The notes under the pieces were generated by a model. It made no database searches. It worked only from the letters and a program-made list of their open reading frames with translations, and was not told where the DNA came from. From assembly GCF_009727055.1 (NCBI RefSeq), contig NC_052357.1, forward strand, positions 5,221,065-5,285,064: 64,000 nucleotides of DNA, written 5' to 3'. This DNA is from Benincasa hispida. Its lineage: Eukaryota > Streptophyta > Magnoliopsida > Cucurbitales > Cucurbitaceae. A program made the position numbers and the translations under genes. Position 1 is the first letter of the stretch, and every line of letters begins with the position of its first letter. Below are positions 12,541-21,789 of this stretch, piece after piece.

Positions 12541-12785
12541 ATCTAATAACTGAACCTAGGTCGATTTTGAACCCTCGACCTTTATTTTTTTTTCATTTTT
12601 ATTTTCTTTTAATAATTCAGACATTCGACTTCTTCTTTCTTTTCTCTTTTTTTTTAAAAAAAAAATCCATTTTATAACTCATATATCTAAAAATATTTTA
12701 TTATTTTATTTAACTCTAATATAAATAAATTAAAAAAATAATATCTCATAAAAATAAAAAGTGTAAATTAAAATATATTATATAT
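12541..12785. other. AT-rich spacer with single TCGA-type motif
   Basis: Holds one relative ('gaaccctcgacc' at about 12,565-12,580) of the palindromic array at 15,040-15,325. Otherwise long A/T runs and no gene. Confidence 0.6.
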
Positions 12786-12789
12786 ATAA

Positions 12790-13850
12790 ATATAATTACA
12801 AAAATCAATGTGTCCCACAAGGCGGACGTCGTCGATTTCGAGCTGGTTGGTCGTCGTCGACTTCAAATTTGAGGTTGCTTTGGTTCCTTTCTTGAATGTT
12901 TGCTCTGGTACCTCTGCATACGCTTCATGATATAAATATTCATTATGTCTCTCCACAACCTCGACCATATATCCATGAACGTATGAAAACGAAGAAACCA
13001 ACCTCTGAGTCATAATGTCCTTAACCAAATGCTGGCTCATCAATTATCGGACTAACATAATCAGTTGACTCTGCGTCTGCATCACAGGGGGCAACTCTTC
13101 CAACATTATGGTCAACCTCATCAAACCACTCTTCCCGTACAAGTCCTTTACGTTTAGGAAGCTGGTGAAGGAAACAATAGGTATATCGTACATTATAATG
13201 TATCTCCTCCATATGTAGCTTTGGTTGTCAACTACATATAAGCAAGAACCTGGTTGGGAATCATTCGCAAAACATCACGGAGAGTCTTTACCTGTTTGTT
13301 CGATCTCTGTGAAATTATAAAAACAATTAGAATAATATTAAAATAAATTTAAATTAAAAATAATTAAATAATAATTCATTCATTTACCAGAATTGACCAC
13401 AGCTCTCCCGGACGAGTGACGTAGCGCCTTGTGATATTATTATACCAATGAATGTAGTCTTGAGTGACATCCCTGTCAAACTGTTCAATAGAAAACCCCA
13501 CTGCAATAAACATGCACGATAGTGCCACCGTACTACCAAATGTGCAACTTTTTCGGACCAATTTACAATCCTTAAGTCGATATCATGCAATACGGGTTCA
13601 GTATTACAAGGTGAATGGGACATCTTGTTGAAAACTGAATTGTACTCATCACCCTGTCGGAAGATACCACTCAACCAATGTGAAAACATATGAGAGGACT
13701 CATCGTCCGCCCATATGTTATTGACCATTCGTATAGAAATGGGCAAAGTTATGCATAATAACCCCAACATATACTTTCTATGTCTTGTAGAGTGATAGAT
13801 GCACTCTCCAACAGGTAACCCCAACAGTGTGCCCTCATTGTGTACTTCCA
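12790..13850 (-). pseudogene. Plant-mobile-domain (PMD)-like gene relic
   Basis: Minus-strand reading pieces resemble transposon-associated PMD proteins (often labelled 'serine/threonine-protein phosphatase 7 long form'). They include QDYIHWYNNITRRYVTRPG near 13,390-13,470, followed by a plausible GT donor, and LRIVNWSEKVAHLVVRWHYR near 13,510-13,580. A TLQDIES piece, related to the TLQDV motif of the MULE gene, lies just upstream near 13,780. The pieces occupy several frames with stops. The 13,000-13,220 part is echoed at 22,930-23,110. Function, if any, is lost; assignment rests on remembered family motifs. Confidence 0.55.
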
Positions 13851-14870
13851 TCTATGCGATCGTGTAGTAAAGCTTAGCGATCGTGTGTAGCATTTGGTAT
13901 ACGATCGTATAGTAAAAGGTATGCGATCGTTATAGTTTTTGAGAAGGTCATCGTCTATTTGTAATAGGTAAGCGATCGTGTAGGAGTTTGTGGGCGATTG
14001 TGTAGCAAGGAAAGAGAGTCTCGAGAGGCCATCACAGTGTGCTCTCATCATGTTACTTCCAAATAGCGATCGTATAGCATTTGGTATACACTCGTATAGT
14101 AAAAGATGTGCGATCGTATAGATTTTGAGAAGGCCATCGTCTATTTGTAATAGGCAACCGATCGTGTAGGAGTTTGTGGGCGATCGTGTAGTGAGGAAAG
14201 AGAGCTCTCGAGAGGCCATCGCAACGTGCCTTCATTGTGTACTTCCACTAGGCGGCCGTATAGTAAAGCTTAGCGATCGTGTAGCATTTGGTATACGATC
14301 GTATAGTAAAAGGTAGGCGATCGTCTAATTGTAATAGGTAAGCGATCGTGTAGGAGTTTGTGGGCGATCGTGTAGTAGGGAAAAAGAGCTCTCGAGAGGC
14401 ATCGCAGCGTGCCCTCATCGTGTACTTCCACTATGCGATCGTATAGTAAAGCTTAGTGATCGTGTAGCATTTGGTATACGATCGTATAGTAAAAGATATG
14501 CAATCGTATAGGTTTTGAGAAGGCCATCGTCTATTTGTAATAGGTAAGCGATCATGTAGGAGTTTGTGGCCGATCGTATAATGAGGAAAGAGAGCTATCG
14601 AGAGTGGGAGTTTGGAAGACGCTGTCGCGGAGAGGTCATTGTAGCGTGCCGTTTATCGTCTACTTCCACTGGGCGATCGTGTAGTAAAGCTCAGCGATCG
14701 TGTAGCATTTGGTATACGATCGTATAGTAAAAGGTATGCAGTCGTATAGGTTATGAGAAGGTGATCGTGTAATAGTAATAGTTAAGCAATTGTGTAGGAG
14801 TTTGTGGCCGATCGCAGAGGATTTAGTAAGTGATCGTTTAGTCATATTGAGCGATCATGGAGAGATTGTA
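13847..14870. repeat. ~190 bp tandem array rich in CGATCG
   Basis: Five successive units begin near 13,847, 14,046, 14,240, 14,421 and 14,661, each with 'cttccaytr' then a CGATCG motif. Each unit carries about six or seven GCGATCGTGTAG-type motifs in the same order, plus 'gagaaggycatcgtctattt' and 'gaaagagagctctcgagagg'. Unit lengths range from about 180 to 240 bases. Reading frames through the array are by-products of the repeat. Confidence 0.9.
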
Positions 14871-15039
14871 AACGATCGTTTAGCTTCTAATAAAGAAGTT
14901 GTTCATCATTCACTTGTTATTTCCGGAAGTTTGCACCTATTGTTATGTTAATAAAGAATTACTAAACGATCGTATAGTAATTTTACTAAACGATCGTGTG
15001 CGATCGTGTATATAATTACTAAACGATTCTTTAATTTCC

Positions 15040-15325
15040 TTTAGGTCGAGGGTTTGTTCTATAATTTTCGAGGGTTCAACCCTCGACCTCTTTTAAATTT
15101 TCTCATCTTCCCTTATAGATCTTCTTTGGTTTTCGACAAGTCGAGGGTTGAACCCTCGTCTTCTTCTCAATTTCCTTTAGGTCGAGGGTCAAACCCTCGC
15201 TTTCTTCTTTAATTTTCGACAGGTCGAAAGTTGAACCCTCGTCCTCTTCTCAGGTTGAGGGTCAAACTCTTGATCTCTTCTTTAATTTTCGACAGGTCGA
15301 GGGTTGAACCTTCGACAAAATATTT
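15040..15325. repeat. Palindromic TCGAGGGTT-n-AACCCTCGA tandem array
   Basis: About five units of 55-75 bases. The best copies are perfect 9 base inverted repeats around one central base: TCGAGGGTTCAACCCTCGA at 15,068-15,086 and a near-identical one at 15,141-15,158. Spacers contain 'cttctttaattttcgacagg'. Confidence 0.88.
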
Positions 15326-15457
15326 TAAACTAAATCCCCACCTTGAAATCTCCAAAACAACCATAGATTTCTAAATAGTTTCAAAACCACTTTATTTCTC
15401 TAAATAGTTTTCCTAATCACAATATTTTTTTTTTTAAAAAAAAAAAACTCCAAATAA

Positions 15458-15980
15458 AACACTTTTAATATGTTTGAGGCAATGATTATTCTAAGACTAT
15501 TATAACCATTGTAAATACTATTTTGTATTGGACACTATTTGCTATAGTATTTAAAATTTGTTACAATTTTACATTCACCATTATTTTATTTTTTTGCTAA
15601 ACTGTTTACTATTTCATTTTCAAACTAAAATAGTTTATATCACAAACACATACTATTATAACCCAAACTAAAATAATCTATATATCAAACACAAACTATT
15701 ATAACCCAATTATAATAATTTAGAATTTTAATAATCGACTTCTCGCCTCAAATGTCTTGTAATTAGTGAATTTAAATAAAATGACTAAATTGACTATGTG
15801 TCACGAGGGTGTTGTCGAAAATGGAAATACACAAAGCAATACATTGTAAAGGTAAAAATTTTATGTTTGTATTTTAACCCAAAAAAATTGAAATTATATT
15901 GTAGTTTTTTAAAAATATTTATTAAAATGTTGTACTTTTAAAACTATTTAGAGAATATTGTAGTTTTATAATAATTACAT
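15458..15980 (+). repeat. Direct repeat copy R2
   Basis: Second copy of 11,901-12,494 in the same orientation. The two copies bracket ~2.96 kb holding the PMD relic and both palindromic arrays. Termini are not TG/CA and no primer site follows R1, so they do not behave like retrotransposon LTRs. Confidence 0.85.
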
Positions 15981-16354
15981 CTCTCCAAATTTTCAATAAT
16001 CTCCGCTCACCTTTTCCTCTCTTTCTTTTTTCCGTCTCTCTTTCCATCATCCCTCCATCTCTCTTCTTTTTTATTCCATCATTTATCTTCTTCTTCGTTT
16101 CTCCTCCATTTTTTTTTCATTTAAAAGATTTAACAAAACCCTCCTTTTTTCACAATAATTCTAACCCGACAGTTGTGGCTTCTCCTTTTCGGAAGGGGAC
16201 AAATCTTGCAGTTGGGTATAGGAAGTGATGTAAAATCTGATGGTTGAAAAGCCAATAAATTCGCTTTTTAAAGTTACGAGCAACTATTTTCTTTTTCCTT
16301 TTTCTTTTTTAATTTATTTATTTTAAATAAAGTTTAAATGACAATAAGGTGTAC
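15981..16354. other. Intergenic, pyrimidine-rich
   Basis: CT-rich tract at 15,985-16,140, then AT-rich DNA up to the MULE target duplication. No gene seen. Confidence 0.6.
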
Positions 16355-16363
16355 CCGTGAAAA
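16355..16363. repeat. 9 bp target site duplication, left (CCGTGAAAA)
   Basis: CCGTGAAAA directly precedes the left inverted repeat and is repeated exactly at 21,781-21,789 after the right one. Nine bases is the standard size for Mutator-type insertion. Confidence 0.9.
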
Positions 16364-16558
16364 GGTGTTAGTTAGAATGAGGGGCTATTTTGAAAGTTAA
16401 TTGGAGAAAATGAATGCTTTCCAACTTATTTAGAAAAAAATGGAAGTTTTTTTTGGTCCCCATCTAAATGCTTCTCTTGATGAAACGCATTCGGAAATAT
16501 TTTATTATTTTTTTCCATACGTCACATTAAAAAAAATTAAACTGGTCAAAATGCATTT
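16364..16558 (+). repeat. MULE left terminal inverted repeat
   Basis: Aligns with the reverse complement of 21,601-21,780, sharing 'ctattttgaaag', 'tgctttccaacttattta', 'ccccatct', 'aatattttattatt' and 'ggtcaaaatgc'. It carries ~15 extra bases near 16,480. Confidence 0.9.
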
Positions 16559-16564
16559 GTGGAA

Positions 16565-17190
16565 CATGATCGTTTAGTAAATTATTATGCGATCATTTAA
16601 AAAATTATATATGATCGCTTAGTAATATATACACGATCGCTTAGTAATTTATATACGATTGCTTCGATTTTTTTGTACAACACCAATTATATTATGTACA
16701 ACACCAATTATTCTGTACAATTTTATACTATACAATATGTAATTTTAACACCAATTGTACTGTACAATATGTAATTTTAGCACAAATTTATCTAAACGAT
16801 CGCTTAGTTATTTATTTGCTTAGTTAAATGAATGTACAACACCAATTGTATTCTACAAATTTACTACAAATTTATCTAAACAAAAACTAAATGATCGCGT
16901 AACAGTTAGCTAAACGATCGCTTAGTATATCTAAACAATCACTTAACAAAACCTAAACGATCACTTAGTATTATTTAAACGATCGCATAACAAAACCTAA
17001 GCGATCACTTAGTATTAGCCAAACGATTGCTTTATAAATTATACACGATCGCGTAACAGTTAGCTAAACGGTCGCTTAGTATTAGCTAAATGATTGCTTA
17101 GTATTCTCACATGATCGCTTAATAAAAACTATAGTGGATGTAAACGATTGCTTAGTATTCTCTTCGATCGCTTAGTAATATCTAATGCTT
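16565..17190. repeat. CGATCG/CGATTG motif cluster inside MULE
   Basis: About twenty variants of 'aaacgatcgcttagta', interspersed with 'acaacaccaattgta' repeats near 16,670-16,860. Relation to the copia-LTR motif: same ACGATCG core, but here usually followed by CTTAG. Confidence 0.85.
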
Positions 17191-17663
17191 GCTTAGTGAA
17201 ATTTTCCAAAAAGAATAATAAAATAATAAAATAATAAAATATTTTTGCTATTATTTTTTTTCATTCTTTTAACAACCTGAAACCAACTCTTTCATTACTT
17301 ATGTTTTTTTTACAGTTAATAATATTTCATTTGTTTAACTCTAAATCATTCTTACCTAAAAATCAACTATCTCACTAACCTCGTTTTTTATTTTGATAGT
17401 AATATTACTAGTTTTTAACAATATAAACAATAATGTTATTTTGAGATTAATAAATTACTATGATTGATTTGATATACTCAATATTAATTTTAAATTTCAT
17501 TTTTTTTGTTTTGTTTAAAGTTGTTAGAAACTTTCAAAAATATGGATATTAACTTTCGACTATTGTAAATAATAGTCAAGGTTCTTTAGTAAGTGTTGTA
17601 GACTGCAAGTGCATTTTCGTAATTGAATTTCATTAATAAATTTAATCATATGTACAATGTTCT
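17191..17663. other. AT-rich MULE interior
   Basis: No coding signal between the motif cluster and the last PMD exon. Confidence 0.6.
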
Positions 17664-19677
17664 TTATTCACGACTCGAAGAAGATCCTCTATTACGCCTA
17701 GATCGATCACGTTGAGTGACTTAGTGTCCACGATCGCACGCCTTCTTATACTTGGTGGTTGACTTTCCTTTGCAAAGTGTATACCCTCACTACGTTGTCG
17801 ATATATAACATACTGGTCATGAATATTTGGATGGACATGTGAAGTTTGTCCTTCTTCCATGCTTAGTGTACTGAGGGTTGTTGGAAAAAAAAATCAAATG
17901 TTGAGGGAGAGGACATCATGGAAGTGTATTGATCGAGTGACGTTGTTGGATATTCATTCCGAACATTAGGTCGAATAGGAACATGCTCATGTCTTGCTGG
18001 ATCACCTTATTCTTCCATTGGAACGTCACCATCGAAATATCATACTCGATATATCGAGGTGAGTCTACGCAAGGTTTTTTTAGCAGATATTGGCAAATTT
18101 AGAAGCTCGGCCTGAAAAAGAATTGAATAACAAGTTAATGACTTTAAAATTTATTTTGGTGTGCAATGAAGAAATAAAATCAAACAATCATAGTAAACAA
18201 TAAATTCATACCAACAAGTGATAGGATGCTCGTGCTTTAGTTATGTACCGCTGGCTCGTAATGGAATACCATTCAATATATCTAGGCTCAGTACCTACAC
18301 CATTGTTAATAGAAGGTCCATTAACAACCAAACTCTGTCGATTTTCCTAGATTGTAATTTGAGGAGTCAAATATGCAATCCAGTCTTGCTCATGCCTGCC
18401 CCTTAGATCGTGTGAATGAAGTCGGGCATCTGTATTGCAAGGTTGAGGAATTTGTTGCGACATCCTAAATTGATGCATCACACGATCTAGGTGATGCCAC
18501 TCCACAACGAAGAAACATATGAGTGGACATCTGGATGTTCATATCTCATTGCCATCGAGACAGTATGGCGGAAATAGTTGGATCAAATGATTATATGGCT
18601 CCCAAATAATCTGCATGCATATGTGTCAAAAAGTGAATTAACCAAAAGATTGAAACATTATGAATATGTGATATATGAATGAATAAAATATTACCTAGTT
18701 AGGCATATGTGGACAAGTATGTGCCTATACTGTACTAGAACATGCATAGGTGCTCTAATTACAGAATAGTTGTCATTCCATCTACAATAATCAGAAATTA
18801 GTATTTCATAATGAAAACAACAATAATGAGGTAAATATGCTTACCTTACTGCAAGTGGTCTATCGCCTAAGTTATTCTCGTATCTATGGAGTCGTCGAGG
18901 TGCTAGAAGAGGAAATCAATCTCATGCCCAAATTTGTAGCAATAAAAGTGGGTCTGCAATGAATTTTCCATTTATAACTGCACCCTTGCATAATTGCCTA
19001 TACAACCATGCAAGACATCTAGCGCCCCAACTGTAAGTCCCGACAACATCAAAATCCACCAAGAGAGGAAGATACATCAGGTGCACTCTACTGTTGGATT
19101 TGTCGGGAAATACCAATCCTCTAATCAACGTGAGAATATATGCTCGAGCATAACGTTGTAGGTCCTCTTCATCTTTATGGTCTGGTAGATGGGCGAAGTT
19201 GTTAAATTGATCAGCTAACCATAGCAGGCTTAGACGACCTCCCTTAAAAACAACGTCATTCGTGGTTACGCCTAAAAGAAGGGCACAAAGTTGTTCCCAG
19301 TCATAATTTAGAGACCCGATCAATGCTTCCATTAATTGGGAGTCCAAATTGGATGGCTACATCTTGAAGTGTAATTGTATACTCTCTATGCAATATGTAG
19401 AAAGTGTGTGTCTCTTGGGCCATCGTTCCACTAATGCTGTTATCAGATGCCAGTCTAGTTGTATAAATTTTATACAAGTGACTCCGTGGAATCTCGTAGC
19501 TCGTAGATAGTTCAATATACGAGGGTCTGAGTTCTCATGCTTGTTAATAACAACCTCTCTTCGCCGATAATACGTTTCATCGATATGCTCATCTTCCCAA
19601 ACAACCTCAGATCTATGGTTGTGTTGTAAATACAAAACCGAGTCGTTGTATGGCCCTGTGGTAACATCCTCGTCCAT
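17664..19677 (-). pseudogene. PMD-domain gene captured by MULE, four exons, broken
   Basis: Likely exons on the minus strand are 19677-18845, 18781-18695, 18610-18213 and 18111-17664, all joined by GT-AG introns. Exon 1 starts MDEDVTTG and carries the PMD pattern: FIQLDWHLITALVERW, then TLQDVAIQFGLP in another frame, then SLNYDWEQLCALLLG and GGRLSLLWLADQF. Exon 2 includes HVLVQYRHIL. Exon 3 includes IIWEPYNHLIQLFPPYCL, CPLICFFVVEWHHLDRV and YIEWYSITSERYITKA. Exon 4 ends in an Arg/Ser-rich tail and stop near 17,664. Two frameshifts near 19,330-19,400 and several stops (after IWA in exon 1 and in exons 3 and 4) break it. PMD proteins such as Arabidopsis MAIN and MAIL1 act in silencing and development, and many PMD genes ride on transposons. 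Splice sites are better preserved than the frame. Confidence 0.82.
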
Positions 19678-19879
19678 CTGATCCCATAAAAATAATATTA
19701 AATTGAGTAAAAATCAATGTGATTACAATCAACAAATACAATGCCAGTTAATAAAGAATACACCCTTCATTGTATAAATAGAATCAATAAATACAATCAA
19801 TTAAATACAATGACAATTAATAAAGAATAAATAAGTAAAAGAAATTACAATCAAATACAATGAGAATTAAAAATAAATA

Positions 19880-20400
19880 ACTAAGTTGCATCACGAGCTC
19901 GATTGGGACAATTCCATTTATTATGCCCTTCTTGTTTGCAAATTGTGCACCGTGTCTTGTAACGTTCCCTCCAATTCATCTCGTTTTGCATGCAAGAAGT
20001 ACACAGTCTGCCAACCTTCCTAACTTGTGATTCGTCTGGATAAATAGTTGGGAAGCTAGGATCATGCCAACATTTTTTTTTATCGGGGATGGGCTCGAAC
20101 TAGGGTGAATAACATGCCAGATAAGTGGGAATTTTGTAATAGTATTCAAGGTAGTAAAAGTAGCCTACCCCAATGGTCTTACATACAACCATAGCGTGAG
20201 AACAGGGGATTCCAAAACTTTGCCACTTATTGCATGTGCATGTTCTTTCACTTAATTTTACTCGGTGTGTGTTTCCACCCTTTAGTGTTATTGGGTTGAT
20301 TAAGGTGGTGACTTCACACAACCCTATTCGATGGTCAAATATGTTGACGAAATATTTGATTGCACGTTGTTCCCAACGACTTATTTTCTTTACTGCATAC
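19880..20400 (-). pseudogene. MuDR-type transposase C-terminal remnant
   Basis: At 20,321-20,100 the minus strand encodes a SWIM zinc finger: RTCTCNKWQSFGIPCSHAMV (C-x-C ... C-x-H). About 30 bases after a stop it continues at 20,080-19,890 with a CCHC knuckle, CTICKQEGHNKWNCPNR. This SWIM-then-knuckle order is the usual end of plant MULE transposases. No catalytic domain is present upstream (20,400-21,560 has no coding signal). It lies just 5' of, and in the same direction as, the PMD gene. Confidence 0.85.
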
Positions 20401-21176
20401 CTATGACAAATACGACAATTAGTTAGAATACCTCAATAGTTAGTATAAAAATATTTTGATAAATATCAGTATAAAATATGATATTTATCATAATATTTGT
20501 AAGTATATATTAGGCCAACTATATTAAAAATAATATTAAGACATGCATCATCATTTGACCATAAATCAATGATAAATATCTTTTATATTGACATGAATCT
20601 TTGTTCTTTAATCATCATAAAATTTACAATATTAAGGTGAATAATCCAAAATAAATTGACTAGATAAACAGTAAACATAACAACAACAACAACAACACAA
20701 TATTAGTAACAATAACATTAACATTAACATTCAAACATTCAATATTCAATAATGAATTTTTAGATTTTTTTTCCATTAAGAACGTAACTTTTTTTTATTA
20801 ATGACTTTTTTATGTTTAAACATAAATAATTTGAGACTATGATGTAGTATTTTAAAAATCATAGTTGAACATTCTGAACTATATTATTATATTTAATCAA
20901 ATAAGACATACTCATTTTGATAGCTAAATAATAACCAAATAGCAACCAGAAAAGCAACAACAAAGTACCAACCAAATACCAAATAACAATATTAATCACA
21001 TGTAATTCTCCCTTATGATAATCAACTATAAAAAATATATCAACTTATTAAAAGAAAAATATTGCACATTACCAAAAAAAAACTTTGCACCTTACCGAAT
21101 ATTCCAACTTACCAAATTTTTTTTGAATAATATCCACTGTAAACAAAATAAACATTAAAAAAATCAGTAAAAATTA
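20401..21176. other. AT-rich MULE interior, no gene
   Basis: Includes an AAC microsatellite at 20,677-20,700. Nothing else is recognised. Confidence 0.6.
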
Positions 21177-21299
21177 TCAAAAACTTAATTCAAAGTTAAA
21201 TAATAAAAATATATCAGCTCCCAAATAAAATACTACACTGAAACAAATGAAGGTAGAAAACGATCGGTATTTGAAAATAAATGAAGAATGTGGAAGAAA

Positions 21300-21430
21300 T
21301 GAAGGAAATTTTGTTTTGGGAGAAGATGAAATCGGAGAAGGAGGATGAAATCTATGAAAGAGAAGATGAAATTGGTGAAGGAGGATGAAATTCGTGAAGG
21401 AGAAGATGAAAACGGTAAAATGAAGGAAAA
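21300..21430. repeat. GA-rich degenerate tandem repeat in MULE
   Basis: Units of about 30 bases such as 'gagaagatgaaatyggtgaa' alternate with 'ggaggatgaaat'. An open frame across it on the minus strand is low-complexity and not credible as a gene. Confidence 0.7.
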
Positions 21431-21524
21431 AAGTTTGATTTTTTATACTAAAACGAGGGGAAAAACGCCAAAATCGGTCCGAATGCGTATGTCGAATAGA
21501 ACATTCTGACACGCCACGTGCGTC

Positions 21525-21547
21525 AGAGTGAGTTGTCAACTCACTCT
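21525..21547. repeat. Perfect 11 bp hairpin near MULE right end
   Basis: Arms AGAGTGAGTTG and CAACTCACTCT flank a single T. A third copy of the arm ('gttgacaactcactc') lies just to the right at about 21,561-21,580. Confidence 0.9.
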
Positions 21548-21600
21548 AAAGACATATTCACAGTAAGTTGACAACTCACTCCGACGCGGAGGGTCAGAAA

Positions 21601-21780
21601 AGACGCATTTTGACCGGTTTAATTTTTTTTAATGCGACGTACGAAGAAAAAAAGTAATAATAAAATATTCTCAGAGACGCATTCAGATGGGGATAAAAAA
21701 ACTTCATTTTTTCCTAAATAAGTTGGAAAGCATCATTTTCCCAATTAGCTTTCAAAATAACCCCTCCAATCTAAATAACC
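21601..21780 (-). repeat. MULE right terminal inverted repeat
   Basis: Reverse complement begins GGTTATTTAGATTGG and follows the left TIR for ~180 bases. The left end begins GGTGTTAGTTAGAATGA, showing small indels between the two. Confidence 0.9.
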
Positions 21781-21789
21781 CCGTGAAAA
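21781..21789. repeat. 9 bp target site duplication, right (CCGTGAAAA)
   Basis: Exact match to 16,355-16,363. Confidence 0.9.

Larger units (their letters stand above)
16364..21780 (-). mobile_element. Mutator-like element (MULE) carrying a PMD gene
   Basis: A 5,417 base element with long terminal inverted repeats and an exact 9 base TSD. Read on the minus strand, from the right end, it holds: right TIR, a hairpin and GA-rich repeats, noncoding DNA, the C-terminal part of a MuDR-type transposase (SWIM finger, then zinc knuckle), a four-exon PMD pseudogene, a CGATCG palindrome cluster and the left TIR. The catalytic DDE part of the transposase is missing, so the element is nonautonomous. The perfect TSD beside diverged TIRs and broken genes suggests an old insertion whose boundaries survived by chance, or mobilisation in trans after the genes decayed. 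Confidence 0.9.

Noticed and set aside
11901..15980. R1/R2 direct repeats as LTRs of a retrotransposon
   Set aside because: No TG...CA ends, no primer site after R1, no polypurine tract before R2, and no pol domains between them.
13847..17190. Regularly spaced CGATCG repeats as a CRISPR array
   Set aside because: Eukaryotic context, spacers are repeated rather than unique, motif varies, and no cas genes are present.
21177..21539. Minus-strand frame of 120 residues rich in Phe, Ser and His
   Set aside because: It translates a GA-rich tandem repeat and part of the subterminal hairpin.
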